From Nocardioides astragali (GTDB taxonomy: Bacteria; Actinomycetota; Actinomycetes; Propionibacteriales; Nocardioidaceae), in NCBI RefSeq assembly GCF_024436375.1, contig NZ_JAFMZM010000001.1:372001-436000 (forward strand): DNA of 64,000 nt, given 5' to 3'. The notes beneath the pieces are model-generated. The model was given only the letters and a program-made list of their open reading frames with translations. It ran no database searches and was not told the DNA's origin. Below are positions 42,105 to 51,047 of this stretch, one piece after another; within the stretch, counting starts at the first letter, position 1, and each line of letters starts with the position of its first letter. The translations under genes were made by a program, and so were the position numbers.

Positions 42105-43238
42105 TCAGGACTCCAGCGAGTGGGCGAGCTCGTCGACCAGCGCGTCGACGACGGCGACGAGGTCGCCGCCCGACTCGTGCGCCACCGCCCGCTGCCGCTG
42201 GTAGGACGCCCCCCGGGCCGGGATGTCGGCGACGGTCCGCAGCTCGGCCTCGCAGCCGAGCCGCCTGGCCACCGGGGTGAGCCGCTCCAGCAGGTCGGCG
42301 ACGTCGTCGGTGACGAGTCGCTCGTGGTTGCGGTCGTCGATGATCACGATCGCGTCCAGGCCGTAGCGGGCGGCACGCCACTTGTTCTCCTGCACCTGCC
42401 AGGGCGGCAGCGTCGGGAGCCTCTCGCCCGCGGCGAGACGGGTGTCGAGGTCGACGACCAGGCAGTGGACGAGCGCCGTCAGGGCCGCGAGCTCACCGAG
42501 GTCGGACATCCCGTCGCAGACGCGGTGCTCCAGGGTGCCGAGCTGCGGCGACGGCCGCAGGTCCCAGCGCACGTCGGCCATCGACTCGATGATCCCGGTC
42601 GTCGTCTGGTCGGCGATGCACTTCTCGAACTCCTCCCAGGTGTCGAAGGTGAAGGGGAGCCCGGCGGTCGGCAGCTGCTGGAACATCAGGGCCCGGTTGG
42701 AGGCGTAGCCGGTGTCCTGGCCGGCCCAGATCGGCGAGCTCGCCGACAGCGCGAGCAGGTGGGGGTACGTCGTCAGCAGCGAGGCGAGGACCGGCATCAC
42801 CCGGCCGCGCTCGGGCATGCCGACGTGCACGTGGACGCCCCAGATCAGCATCTGCCGGCCCCACCACTGGGTGCGGTTGATGAGCTCGGCGTAGCGGTGG
42901 CCCTCGGTCAGCTGCTGGTGGGACCAGTCGGCGAACGGGTGCGATCCGGCGCCCAGCAGGTCGGCGCCGAGCTCGCGGGCGGCGGGCGCGACGACACCGA
43001 GCGTGTCGCGGAGGTCGCTCACGGCCTCGCCCACGGTGTCGCAGACGCCGGTCACGACCTCGACGGTGTTGCGCAGCAGCTCCTTGTGCAGGCGCTGCGG
43101 CTCGTCGAGGCGCCCAGCGGCCAGCTCGTGCACCTCGGAGGCGATGCTGACGAGGTCGCGGCTGACGCCGTCGACGAGCGCGAGCTCCCACTCCACGCCC
43201 AGTGTCGGCTTGGGCGACGCGTGGAAGTCGATGCGCAT
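42105..43238 (-). CDS. Glutamate-cysteine ligase-like (GCS2/YbdK family) enzyme
   Basis: 377-residue ATP-dependent carboxylate-amine ligase. The GVEWELALVD motif at residues ~14-23, HVHVGMPERGRV near 137, LLALSASSPIWAGQDTGYASNR and a late LGTLEHRVCDGMSDL are the GCS2 pattern, ending without a glutathione synthetase domain. In actinobacteria such enzymes make gamma-glutamylcysteine or other amide bonds (e.g. in ergothioneine synthesis, EgtA), but the substrate is not certain here. TAGAGT lies six bases before the ATG. Divergent from the exporter at 43320. Confidence 0.75.
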   Translation of the reverse strand: MRIDFHASPKPTLGVEWELALVDGVSRDLVSIASEVHELAAGRLDEPQRLHKELLRNTVEVVTGVCDTVGEAVSDLRDTLGVVAPAARELGADLLGAGSHPFADWSHQQLTEGHRYAELINRTQWWGRQMLIWGVHVHVGMPERGRVMPVLASLLTTYPHLLALSASSPIWAGQDTGYASNRALMFQQLPTAGLPFTFDTWEEFEKCIADQTTTGIIESMADVRWDLRPSPQLGTLEHRVCDGMSDLGELAALTALVHCLVVDLDTRLAAGERLPTLPPWQVQENKWRAARYGLDAIVIIDDRNHERLVTDDVADLLERLTPVARRLGCEAELRTVADIPARGASYQRQRAVAHESGGDLVAVVDALVDELAHSLES

Positions 43239-43319
43239 GCCGTCACTCTAGGGAGGGCGGGCGTGGACGGGTTCACCCCTGCGACAGGTGGGCCGGTCGG
43301 CGGGTGCGAGCATGGCCGG

Positions 43320-44744
43320 GTGGACCAGCAGGACGGGCTCCCTCCCCACGAGAGCGGCGAGCAGGGGACTTCCCAGGAAGTGGCGGCGGAAGAGGCTGCG
43401 GAGCGGACCCGTGAGATCCACCTGACGATGGACCTGTGCCTGCGGGTCGGGGAGATGCTCCTGTCCTCGGGAGCCGGTGCCGCCGACGTGACGGCGACGA
43501 TGCGGTCCGTGGCCGACCACTTCGGGCTGCGCCAGGCCGAGATCGACGTCACCTTCACCGCCCTGTCGATGAGCCACCAGCGCTCGCCCGACGACGTACC
43601 GGTGCTGATGATGCGCCACGTGATGCAGCGCGACATCGACTACGAGGACCTCACCGCGGTCGACCACCTCGTGCGCGACGTCCTCACCGACCGGGCCGAC
43701 CTCTACCTGGCCCGCTCGCGGATGGCCACGATCGTCTCGCTCGGGCACGCCTTCCCGCGCTGGGCGGTGACGATCGCGTGGGCCGTCATGGCGGCCGCGG
43801 TCGGCGTCTTCCTGGGCGGTGGCCCGGTCGTCTCGGTCGTGGCGGCGGTGGCCGCCGTGCTGATCGACCGGGTCCAGATCCTGATGGCGCGGCGCCGGCT
43901 GCCCTTCTTCTACCTCCAGGTGGCCGGTGGTGCCATCGCAACGATCCTCGCGGCGGCGGTGGCCGCCACCCCGATCGACGTCGACGAGTCCCTGGTGGTG
44001 ACCGCCAACATCATCCTGCTGCTCGCGGGCATCGGCCTGATGGGTGCGGTGCAGGACGCCCTCACCGGCTTCTACCTGACGGCCAGCGCACGCCTCATCG
44101 AGGCCATGATGGCGACCGCCGGGATCATCGCGGGCGTCGCCCTGGGCATCTCGGTCGCCGACGGCGCCGGCATCCCGCTGGGTCCACTCGTGCCGGGCCG
44201 GTTGGGCGACACCGACCTCCCCGTCGTGCTTGCGGGCGCCGCCGTGTCCGCGGCCGCGTTCAGCGCGGCGTGCTACGCGCCGCGTCGTGCGGTGCTCCCC
44301 ATCGGCCTGATCACGGCCGTCGCTGCGCTCGTCGCCCAGACCGTCGAGGTCAACGGCTTCGGTCGCGCCGCCGCGGCAGGCGTCGCGGCCTTCTTCATCG
44401 GCCTGGTCGCCTACGCCGTGGCCGGCCGGGTGCGGGTGCCGCCGCTGGTGGTCGCCGTGCCCGCCATCGTGCCGTTCCTGCCAGGTCTTCAGATCTACCG
44501 CGGGCTGACCTTCCTGGCCGACGGCGGCTACTTCGTCTCCCAGGGCATCTTTGCGCTGATGACGGCGATGTCCGTCGCGATCGCGCTGGCGTCCGGCGTG
44601 ATCCTCGGGGAGTACGTCGCCCAGCCCCTCAAGCGCGAGGCCCGCAAGCTGGAGAACCGGCTCGCCGGACCCCGCCTCGTCGGCCCGTTCCGCGCGCTGA
44701 CCCGTGCCGAGCGGCGCGCGCTCAGGCGGACGTCAGGCGAGTGA
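43320..44744 (+). CDS. Threonine/serine exporter, ThrE family
   Basis: 474-residue transporter. A cytoplasmic N-terminal ThrE domain (~30-160) with LCLRVGEMLLSSGAGAADVTATM and a MMRHVMQRDIDYEDLTAV stretch is followed by about ten hydrophobic segments (~165-440), corresponding to the ThrE and ThrE_2 units in a single chain; it ends in a basic tail. It is expected to export threonine and serine, or short peptides. The frame is open far upstream, but only as a shadow of the opposite gene; GTG 43320 with GAGCAT six bases upstream is chosen. Its 3' end overlaps the convergent DUF402 gene by 12 bp. Confidence 0.8.
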   Translation: MDQQDGLPPHESGEQGTSQEVAAEEAAERTREIHLTMDLCLRVGEMLLSSGAGAADVTATMRSVADHFGLRQAEIDVTFTALSMSHQRSPDDVPVLMMRHVMQRDIDYEDLTAVDHLVRDVLTDRADLYLARSRMATIVSLGHAFPRWAVTIAWAVMAAAVGVFLGGGPVVSVVAAVAAVLIDRVQILMARRRLPFFYLQVAGGAIATILAAAVAATPIDVDESLVVTANIILLLAGIGLMGAVQDALTGFYLTASARLIEAMMATAGIIAGVALGISVADGAGIPLGPLVPGRLGDTDLPVVLAGAAVSAAAFSAACYAPRRAVLPIGLITAVAALVAQTVEVNGFGRAAAAGVAAFFIGLVAYAVAGRVRVPPLVVAVPAIVPFLPGLQIYRGLTFLADGGYFVSQGIFALMTAMSVAIALASGVILGEYVAQPLKREARKLENRLAGPRLVGPFRALTRAERRALRRTSGE

Positions 44745-45308
44745 CTCGGACATCCGGCTGAGCTCGGCGAGCCAGCGGAGGTGCGTGCCGTCGTACGGCG
44801 CCGCGCTCGCGCGCACCGCGGCCAGGACCGCGTCGCAGCTGTCCTGCGCCGCCTCGATGATCTCGGCGGGGTAGCCGAAGGCCACCTGGTGCTCGGCGAA
44901 CTCGTCCTCGTCGTCGACGTAGATCTCGCCGGGCGTGCGGCCGGCCTCCCTGGCCCCCTCGAGCGCGAAGTCGGGAAGGGGGTCCGCCAGCCGTACGACG
45001 TCGAGGTCGAGGTCGACCATCCGCAGCACGTGGCCGTCCCACACGCCCTCCGTGGTGATGTCGACGTAGGTGTGGCACCAGGTGCCGGGGGCGTGGAAGG
45101 TCGCGGCGTACCAGCCGCCGGCCGGGACGACCGTGACCGTGTCCACCTCGGAGTGGAACTCGTGGCCGGGGCGGTGGTAGCGCCTCCCCGCCGGTACGCC
45201 GATCCACTCGCCGTTCTCGTCGGAGCCGAGGTGGATGCCCTCGAACTGCCAGTGGGGCCGGTCGCCCCACTTGGTCATCTCGCAGCGGATCGGGGTGCCG
45301 GGCTCCAT
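44733..45308 (-). CDS. DUF402 domain protein
   Basis: 191-residue protein with the DUF402 pattern: WGDRPHWQFEGIHLG near the start, YHRPGHEFHSEVDTVTVVPAGGWYAATFHAPG, then the conserved DITTEGVWDG-HVLRMVDLDLDVVRL and DDEDEFAEHQVAFGYP. Family members include nucleoside diphosphatases and are otherwise of unknown substrate; conserved acidic pairs that bind metal are present. ATG 45308 is the first M after the 32-bp repeat array that lies immediately upstream. Its open frame continues through the array to 45452, which is a repeat-derived artefact. Confidence 0.75.
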   Translation of the reverse strand: MEPGTPIRCEMTKWGDRPHWQFEGIHLGSDENGEWIGVPAGRRYHRPGHEFHSEVDTVTVVPAGGWYAATFHAPGTWCHTYVDITTEGVWDGHVLRMVDLDLDVVRLADPLPDFALEGAREAGRTPGEIYVDDEDEFAEHQVAFGYPAEIIEAAQDSCDAVLAAVRASAAPYDGTHLRWLAELSRMSESLA

Positions 45309-45327
45309 GTCCCCATCTCTATCAGCC

Positions 45328-45409
45328 GAGCTGACGCTTGTGCACATGCCGGACCGGTCGAGCTGACGCTTGTGCGCACACAGGACGGGTCGAGCTGACG
45401 CTTCTGCAC
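45328..45409 (+). repeat. Three-unit tandem array with exact 32-bp period (array A)
   Basis: GAGCTGACGCTTGTGCAC-like blocks begin at 45328, 45360 and 45392. The 14-base stretches between contain a GGAC-GG(T) element. All three share GAGCTGACGCTT. A related array in inverted orientation lies at 45991-46076, on the other side of the acetyltransferase gene. Confidence 0.8.
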
Positions 45410-45448
45410 GCGCTCCCGACAGGGGCCGTGCAGCAGCACTGGCGTTCC

Positions 45449-45955
45449 TCACTCAGGACCGAGATAGACCCAAAGGTCCAATGAGTTCCGATCGGTGACT
45501 TCCAGCGACAGCGGCTCCAGGCGTGTCCAGCCATTCGCCTCGTACAAGGCGATCGGCGCAGCAGCGTCCTGCACGACGTCAAGCACCGCGCGACGCCCCC
45601 TCATACGGGCATGTGACGTTGCGGTTTCCAAGAGGGCCTGACCAAGTCCTGTCCGACGCGTGAGGGGTGCAACGAGCAAGCGGGCAATGACCGCGAGTTG
45701 CTCGGCCCCCAGACCCGTGGCTCGCTGCGCGGCATCGAGGATGGGATCGCCGGCGGCCTCGTGAACGCCGACGTGACCGACTATCTCGCCGTCCTCTTCG
45801 GCCACCCAGGCCGCCGACTCGTATGGCGGCGTGATGAAGCGCGGCGCATCGTCAGGCAGGTATCGCGGGTATCCGTCTGTGCGGTGCACCTCGAGAAGTA
45901 GCGCGAGGCAGCCAGGTCCGTCCGAGTCTGCCTTGGGACGGATGTGCACCGTCAC
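45449..45955 (-). CDS. GNAT-family acetyltransferase, between inverted repeat arrays
   Basis: 168-residue acetyltransferase of the GNAT superfamily, which transfers acetyl from acetyl-CoA to an amine. The core contains AWVAEEDGEIVGHVGVHE, then LAVIARLLVAPLTRRTGLGQALLETATSHARMRG, in which the R/Q-x-x-G-x-G/A motif reads RRTGLGQAL, and a closing YEANGWTRLEPLSLEV. Its target is unknown; GNATs of this type may act on antibiotics or proteins. GTG 45955 is taken as start because the longer frame to 46063 reads through repeat array B. GC content looks lower than that of its neighbours. It is the only gene between the two repeat arrays, so it may have arrived with them. Confidence 0.72.
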   Translation of the reverse strand: MTVHIRPKADSDGPGCLALLLEVHRTDGYPRYLPDDAPRFITPPYESAAWVAEEDGEIVGHVGVHEAAGDPILDAAQRATGLGAEQLAVIARLLVAPLTRRTGLGQALLETATSHARMRGRRAVLDVVQDAAAPIALYEANGWTRLEPLSLEVTDRNSLDLWVYLGPE

Positions 45956-45990
45956 GAGCCTAGCGCCCGGGCGTCCTGCAGTCGGTGCCG

Positions 45991-46076
45991 CGTGCACAAG
46001 CGTCAGGTCGGCGTCCTGTCGGCGTGCACAAGCGTCAGGTCGGCTCTGCGTCCGCGTGCACAAGCGTCAGGTCGGC
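45991..46076 (-). repeat. Three-unit tandem array with exact 32-bp period, inverted (array B)
   Basis: Three identical 22-base blocks occupy 45991-46012, 46023-46044 and 46055-46076; each starts CGTGCACAAGCGTCAGG, and read on the minus strand they contain the CTGACGCTTGTGCAC of array A. The spacing is again 32 bp. The last block carries the TGA stop of the histidine kinase (46067-46069). Confidence 0.8.
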
Positions 46077-47479
46077 AGGTGGACGGTGAGGGTCGTGTCG
46101 CCCGGCACGCTGGCCAGGTCGACCGTGCCGCCGTGCGCGGCCACGATGGCGTGGACCATGGAGAGGCCGAGCCCGGCACCGCCCGCGCGGGTGCGGGCCG
46201 CGTCGCCGCGGGTGAAGCGCTCGAAGGCGCGCGGCACGAGCTCGGGCGAGAAGCCCGGCCCGTCGTCGTGGACGGTGAAGCCGCCAGTGGAGCCGGTCAC
46301 GGTGACCGTGCTGCCCGGTGGGGTGTGGCGGCGCGCGTTGGTCAGCAGGTTCGTGACCACCTGGTGCAGCCGGTCCGCGTCGCCGGGGACCGTGATCGGG
46401 GCGTCGGGCAGCACCAGCCGCCAGGACCGCTCCGGGTCGACGACCCGCGCGTCGTCGACCGCCTCCAGCAGCAGGCGCGAGAGGTCGACGGGCTCGCGCT
46501 CCAGAGGGCGGCCGGAGTCGAGCCGAGCCAGCAGGAGGAGGTCCTCGACCAGCGCGGTCATCCGGCTGGACTCGGTCTCGACCTTGTCGAGCGCGGTGCC
46601 GGAGGTCTCGGGCCGGCGACGGGCCAGCTCGGTGTAGCCGGCGATGGTGGCCAGCGGCGTACGCAGCTCGTGCGACGCGTCCGCGACGAACTGGCGGACC
46701 TGCTGCTCGCTGCGGTGGCGCTGGTCGAGCGAGGCCTCGACGTGGTCGAGCATGGTGTTGAGCGCCGAGCCGACCTGGCCCACTTCCGTGCGCTCGTCGG
46801 TGAGCCGCTCGGGCACGCGCTCGGTCATCTGGATCTCGCCCGACGCGAGCGGCAGCTCGGCGACGCGGTGGGCGGTTGCCGCGACCTCGCGCAGCGGCGC
46901 GAGCTGGCGGCGTACGACGAGGGTGCCGGCGGCCGCTGCGCCGGCCACGCCGAGCAACGTGGCGAGCAGCTCCCACTGGACGAGCGAGGCGATCGTGTCG
47001 TCGACCTCGTCGACGGGCAGTCCTGCCACCGAGCGAGGACTGCCCTCGCGCGCGGCCATGACGCGGTAGCTGCCCAGTTCGGGGAGGGTGATCGTGTGGA
47101 TCCGGCCGTCGGGGGGCACGCGCTCGAGGATCCTGAGGGCGTCCTCCGGGAGTGGTTCGAAGTCGGCCGGGCCGCGGCCCGCGTCGGCGAGCAGGTCGCC
47201 GGTCGCGTAGTCGGCGTAGAACTGCGCCGTCACGGTGCCGATCCGCTGACCCCGTCCCTCGGGCTCCGGGCCGCGTTCGACGTGGAAGTCCATCGGCGGG
47301 TCGGCATAGCTACGGCCCAGTGCGCCGCGGACGTCGTCGTCGAGCTGGCCGTAGAGATAGCTGCGCATCGCGACTGTCGTCGTCAGGGCGATGAGCAGCG
47401 CCGAGACCGCGACAAGGAGCACCGCCACCGCCACCAGTCGCACCGTCAGCGTGCGTGGCAGCCGGTCGGCGAGCCTCAC
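46067..47479 (-). CDS. Sensor histidine kinase (HAMP, HisKA, HATPase)
   Basis: 470-residue membrane sensor kinase. TM1 ~13-35, extracytoplasmic sensor ~36-165, TM2 ~166-188, HAMP ~189-245, phosphoacceptor helix ADASHELRTPL with His270, and catalytic domain with NARRHTP (N box), DDGPGFSPEL (G1) and GGAGLGLSMVHAIVAAHGG (G2). PhoR/BaeS-like architecture; ligand unknown. GTG 47479 overlaps the stop of the response-regulator gene (GTGA), so both are cotranslated. Its stop codon lies inside a unit of repeat array B, so the array was probably inserted or grew up to the gene's end. Confidence 0.92.
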   Translation of the reverse strand: MRLADRLPRTLTVRLVAVAVLLVAVSALLIALTTTVAMRSYLYGQLDDDVRGALGRSYADPPMDFHVERGPEPEGRGQRIGTVTAQFYADYATGDLLADAGRGPADFEPLPEDALRILERVPPDGRIHTITLPELGSYRVMAAREGSPRSVAGLPVDEVDDTIASLVQWELLATLLGVAGAAAAGTLVVRRQLAPLREVAATAHRVAELPLASGEIQMTERVPERLTDERTEVGQVGSALNTMLDHVEASLDQRHRSEQQVRQFVADASHELRTPLATIAGYTELARRRPETSGTALDKVETESSRMTALVEDLLLLARLDSGRPLEREPVDLSRLLLEAVDDARVVDPERSWRLVLPDAPITVPGDADRLHQVVTNLLTNARRHTPPGSTVTVTGSTGGFTVHDDGPGFSPELVPRAFERFTRGDAARTRAGGAGLGLSMVHAIVAAHGGTVDLASVPGDTTLTVHLPT

Positions 47480-48192
47480 GAGGCCGGCTTCAGGACGTAG
47501 CCGGCACCGCGCATCGTGTGGATCATCGGCTCCCGCCCGGCATCGACCTTCTTGCGGAGGTAGGAGATGTAGAGCTCGACCACGTTGGCCTGCCCGCCGA
47601 AGTCGTACTGCCAGACGCGGTCGAGGATCTGAGCCTTGCTCAGCACCCGTCGCGGGTTGCGCATGAGGAAGCGCAGCAGCTCGAACTCCGTGGCGGTCAG
47701 GCTGATCTCCGCGCCGCCCCGGTGCACCTCGTGGCTGTCCTCGTCGAGGGTGAGGTCGCCGACCGCGAGCACGTTGCGGGCGTCGGCCTGGGCCGCGCTG
47801 CCGCTGCGGCGGATGAGCCCGCGCAGCCGGGCCACGACCTCCTCGAGGGAGAACGGCTTGGTGACGTAGTCGTCGCCGCCGGCGGTCAGCCCCGCGATCC
47901 GGTCCTCGACCGCGTCCTTGGCGGTGAGGAAGAGGACGGGTACGTCGTTGCCGTCGGCGCGCATCCGGCGCAGCACCTCGAGGCCGTCGAAGTCGGGGAG
48001 CATGATGTCGAGCACGACCGCGTCGGGGCGGAAGTCGCGGGCGGCCGAGACGGCGCCCTGCCCGCTGTAGGCCATCCGGAGGTCCCAGCCCTCGTAGCGC
48101 AGCGCCATCGCGAGGAGCTCGGCGATGTTGACCTCGTCGTCGACGACGAGCACACGCACGGGCGAGCCGTCGGGGCGGGTGAGCTGCAGCAC
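47476..48192 (-). CDS. OmpR/PhoB-type response regulator
   Basis: 238-residue regulator. Receiver domain with acidic pocket VVDDE (residues 16-20), phosphoacceptor Asp62 (VLDIMLP), and Lys112 (YVTKPF); C-terminal winged helix with SLTATEFELLRFLMRNPRRVLSK and QANVVELYISYLRKK, typical of TcrA/PrrA-like regulators. It should bind DNA when phosphorylated by the adjacent kinase. GTG 48192 has CAGGAT six bases upstream. The divergent gene at 48330 (secreted protein) is a candidate target across a 137-bp shared region. Confidence 0.93.
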   Translation of the reverse strand: MLQLTRPDGSPVRVLVVDDEVNIAELLAMALRYEGWDLRMAYSGQGAVSAARDFRPDAVVLDIMLPDFDGLEVLRRMRADGNDVPVLFLTAKDAVEDRIAGLTAGGDDYVTKPFSLEEVVARLRGLIRRSGSAAQADARNVLAVGDLTLDEDSHEVHRGGAEISLTATEFELLRFLMRNPRRVLSKAQILDRVWQYDFGGQANVVELYISYLRKKVDAGREPMIHTMRGAGYVLKPAS

Positions 48193-48329
48193 GCGACCAT
48201 CCTGCCGCCCTTTCCTGTGCGGTTGCTGTGCAAGCCGTGTGGCATGGCCGTCAGCTCCGGGCCAGTCAGTTGCACCGCGTTCGGCGATTTCGGCACCAAG
48301 GAGGCTTCGCGAGATCTATCGTCCCGCCC

Positions 48330-49949
48330 ATGACACGGGGGAAACGATGGGTCATCGGCGTCGCCGTGATCCTGGTCGGAGGACTGTTGAGTGTGGTGCC
48401 GGCGTCGGTCTCGGCGGCGACCGGCCCCATCGCGTGGCCCGAGGAGACGATCCTCAACCCGCACGCCACGCCGTACACGATCACCGTCAACGACGCCGGT
48501 GGAGTGGGCACGCTCATCGCCCAGTGGCGACCGGCCGAGGATCAGGTCCGCGAGCTCGTCCTTCCGCACGAGGGTGACGTCACGTTGCCGTTCGCCGAGT
48601 CCGCCGACAACTTCTCGACGACCGTCTACGTCTACCGATGCCCGGGCACCGTCGTGGACCGGACCTGCGCGAGCGCCGGCTACAGCCGCCCGTTGCGCAT
48701 CTACGTCGAGGCGGACACCACTCCGTTGGTCGGCGGTCGAGGAGCGATCGGTCCCACCGCTCAGGCCTTGTCGTTCAGCTACGTGCCCGAAGGGCTCGGT
48801 ACGACCTCGTGGCGGCTGCTAGCCGCCGACGGTGCGGTGCTCCAGACCGGGACGACCCCGCTGAGCACCCGTGGCGAGATCGTCGTCAGCGTTCCTGCGG
48901 GTACGCCGGAGCAGCGCGGCTCACTGGAGATGGTCATCACGTTGGACGGAACGGCGGTGGGGCACCTGGAGGGGACCCAGGTTCTCCTCGCCAACATCGA
49001 CGGCGTCGCGCCGCCACCGCCCGTCATCAGCACGACAGGCTCGGTCATCTACTCCTACGACGACGGCTACCTGGACTCCGTCGGGGTCACGGTCAGCACC
49101 ACGGGCGCCCGAACCGTCGAGGTCGTCGCCGTCAACGAGGCCACGGGTGTCGTCCACTCGGTCCTGCCCGCCTTTCCCCGAGCGGATCCGTACACGTTCG
49201 AGTTCGCCGGCCGTGACAGCCGACGGAGGTCGCTGCCGCCCGGCACCTACCGGTTGCGCGCAGTCGCCACCGATGCGGGCGACAACTCGAGCACCGGCCT
49301 TGGCGCGCCGATCGAAGTGCGCGCCGAACGCCTTCGCCAGGACACGTGGACCCGGACCGTCCCTGCCGCCAAGACCATCGTCAAGAAGTTCGTCGGCGAC
49401 TGTTCGACCCTGCACAAGCCCGCCTCGCGGGGCTGGCGTGGGTCGCTGGGCTACTACAGCGCCACTCGGTGCCGCCGGCCCAAGGAGTCGTTCGTCCAGG
49501 TCGTGCATGGGATCTACGTTCCGCAGAGCGTCCTCGACAAGTACACCCGGATGCGGATCTCCCTCACGGGAGGACCCAGCCGGGGTCGCGCCGGTTCCTA
49601 CCTGATCCTGGGCTACTACTCCGACAACAAGCCGTGGCGTTTCACGAACCGTTCGGTACATCGGGGATCGGGGGTGGGCATCAGGCGCGGAGCATCGGTC
49701 GTTGGCGGACAGGTCAACCGACTCGTCCACGACCGTTTCGAGGACCGACCCTTCGTGGCGTGGAGCACGGGCCTGACGGCTGGGAGCCGCTACGACGTCA
49801 AGAGCTTCACCGTCCAGCTGACCCGTCAGGTCCTCGAGCTGCCGGACTCCCGACGCGGTGCATCACACCTGGTTGAGCCGAGCCGCCTGCCGGGTGAGGT
49901 GGGTGCGCTCGGCCAGGTTGGTCGCCAGCGCAGCGGCTTCGACATATAG
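48330..49949 (+). CDS. Secreted Ig-like protein of unknown function
   Basis: 539-residue secreted protein. An Arg/Lys N-terminus and hydrophobic signal (IGVAVILVGGLLSVVPASVSAAT) precede several beta-sandwich-like stretches (ITVNDAGGVGTLIAQWRP, VYVYRCPG, TTSWRLLAADGAVLQT, RLRAVATDAGDNSS). The last ~150 residues are basic with conserved aromatic residues (RGWRGSLGYYSATRC, FVQVVHGIYVP). I do not recognise a family; cell-surface Ig-like binding is one idea. TATCGT lies seven bases before the ATG. The ORF end overlaps the 3' end of the convergent sigma-factor gene by 87 bp, so the last ~30 residues are uncertain. The two-component system is divergent and may control it. Confidence 0.65.
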   Translation: MTRGKRWVIGVAVILVGGLLSVVPASVSAATGPIAWPEETILNPHATPYTITVNDAGGVGTLIAQWRPAEDQVRELVLPHEGDVTLPFAESADNFSTTVYVYRCPGTVVDRTCASAGYSRPLRIYVEADTTPLVGGRGAIGPTAQALSFSYVPEGLGTTSWRLLAADGAVLQTGTTPLSTRGEIVVSVPAGTPEQRGSLEMVITLDGTAVGHLEGTQVLLANIDGVAPPPPVISTTGSVIYSYDDGYLDSVGVTVSTTGARTVEVVAVNEATGVVHSVLPAFPRADPYTFEFAGRDSRRRSLPPGTYRLRAVATDAGDNSSTGLGAPIEVRAERLRQDTWTRTVPAAKTIVKKFVGDCSTLHKPASRGWRGSLGYYSATRCRRPKESFVQVVHGIYVPQSVLDKYTRMRISLTGGPSRGRAGSYLILGYYSDNKPWRFTNRSVHRGSGVGIRRGASVVGGQVNRLVHDRFEDRPFVAWSTGLTAGSRYDVKSFTVQLTRQVLELPDSRRGASHLVEPSRLPGEVGALGQVGRQRSGFDI

Positions 49950-51035
49950 GCGAGCGGCCGTCGCGAGGTCGCCCGACTTCTCGTGGAGGTACGCCGACAC
50001 CGCGCGGTGGCGGGGTAGCTCGGGGTCCACCTCGCGCAACGCGGCGAGACCCGCCTGTGCACCGTCCGCCTCGCCGACGGCGACGGCCCGGTTGAGCCGG
50101 ACGACCGGGCTGTCCGTGATCGCAGCCAGCTCGTCGTACCAGGCAAGGATCTGGACCCAGTCGGTCTCGGCGGCGCTGCGGGCATCCGCGTGGAGGGCGG
50201 CGATCGCCGCCTGGAGCTGGAACTCGCCGCGTCGCTCGCGCGCCAGCGCGGCCTGCAGGATCGTCACGCCCTCCTCGACCAGCCCGGCGTCCCACAGGGA
50301 CCGGTCCTGGTCGGCGAGCGGCACGAGGGTGCCGTCGGCGCGGGTGCGCGCCGGCCGGCGCGCGTGGTGGAGCAGCATCAGCGCAAGCAGGCCGTCGGTC
50401 TCGGGGTCGGCCCGCTCCCGGTTCGTGAGCGACGCGAGCTGACGGGTGAGCCGGATCGCCTCCGCGGCGAGGTCGACGTCACCGGTGTAGCCCTCGTTGA
50501 AGACGAGGTAGAGCACCCGCCGGACGGTGTCGAGGTCGCCCGGCCGGTCGAAGGCCTCGCCCGAGACGGTCCGCTTGGCGCGGCTGATCCGCTGGGCCAT
50601 GGTCGCCTCGGGGACGAGGTAGGCCTCGGCGATCTGACGCGTGGTGAGGCCCGCGACCGCACGAAGCGTCAGCGCCACTGCCGACGCGGGCGTGAGCGCG
50701 GGGTGGGCGCAGAGGAAGAAGATCCGCAGGGTGTCGTCGACGTCCTCGATGGTCCCCCGCTCGGGCTCGCTGTCCACGGCGACCTCGCGTCGCTGCCGGG
50801 CCGTGTCGGACCGTACGACGTCGAGGAACCGGCGCCAGGCGACCGTGACCAGCCAGCCCTTCGGGTCTCGCGGGACACCGGTCTCGCCGAAGGTGCGCAC
50901 CGCCTCGACCAGGGCGTCCTGGACGGCGTCCTCGGCCGTCGCGAAGTCGGCACCGCGACGGACGAGGACGCCGATCACAGCCGGGATGAGCTCCCGCAGG
51001 GGGACCTCGTCGAAGGCGTCCACCGGCTCATGCAT
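49863..51035 (-). CDS. ECF42-type RNA polymerase sigma factor with DUF6596 tail
   Basis: 390-residue sigma factor. Region 2 resembles ECF sigma domains (ADFATAEDAVQDALVEAVRTFG with the DAVQD core, then PKGWLVTVAWRRFLDVVRSD), region 4 is SAVALTLRAVAGLTTRQIAEAYLVPEATMAQRISRAKRTV, and a C-terminal domain of ~200 residues (DUF6596; LYLVFNEGYTG) with helical repeats is the hallmark of the ECF42 group, which works without a classical anti-sigma. Typical ECF42 partners are DGPF/YCII-domain proteins; one is encoded 12 bp upstream. Its target promoters are unknown. Confidence 0.88.
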   Translation of the reverse strand: MHEPVDAFDEVPLRELIPAVIGVLVRRGADFATAEDAVQDALVEAVRTFGETGVPRDPKGWLVTVAWRRFLDVVRSDTARQRREVAVDSEPERGTIEDVDDTLRIFFLCAHPALTPASAVALTLRAVAGLTTRQIAEAYLVPEATMAQRISRAKRTVSGEAFDRPGDLDTVRRVLYLVFNEGYTGDVDLAAEAIRLTRQLASLTNRERADPETDGLLALMLLHHARRPARTRADGTLVPLADQDRSLWDAGLVEEGVTILQAALARERRGEFQLQAAIAALHADARSAAETDWVQILAWYDELAAITDSPVVRLNRAVAVGEADGAQAGLAALREVDPELPRHRAVSAYLHEKSGDLATAARLYVEAAALATNLAERTHLTRQAARLNQV

Positions 51036-51047
51036 GGTGGCTGAGAC

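Noticed and set aside
41940..43319. Longer ThrE-like protein
   Set aside because: The upstream part is antisense to the glutamate-cysteine ligase-like gene; no transporter features.
45449..46063. Longer acetyltransferase starting at 46063
   Set aside because: The extra N-terminal residues are encoded by repeat array B; GTG 45955 starts at the GNAT fold.
45328..46076. CRISPR array
   Set aside because: Repeat blocks are ~18-22 bp with only 10-14 bp between, only three units per array, and the two arrays are inverted; no cas genes.
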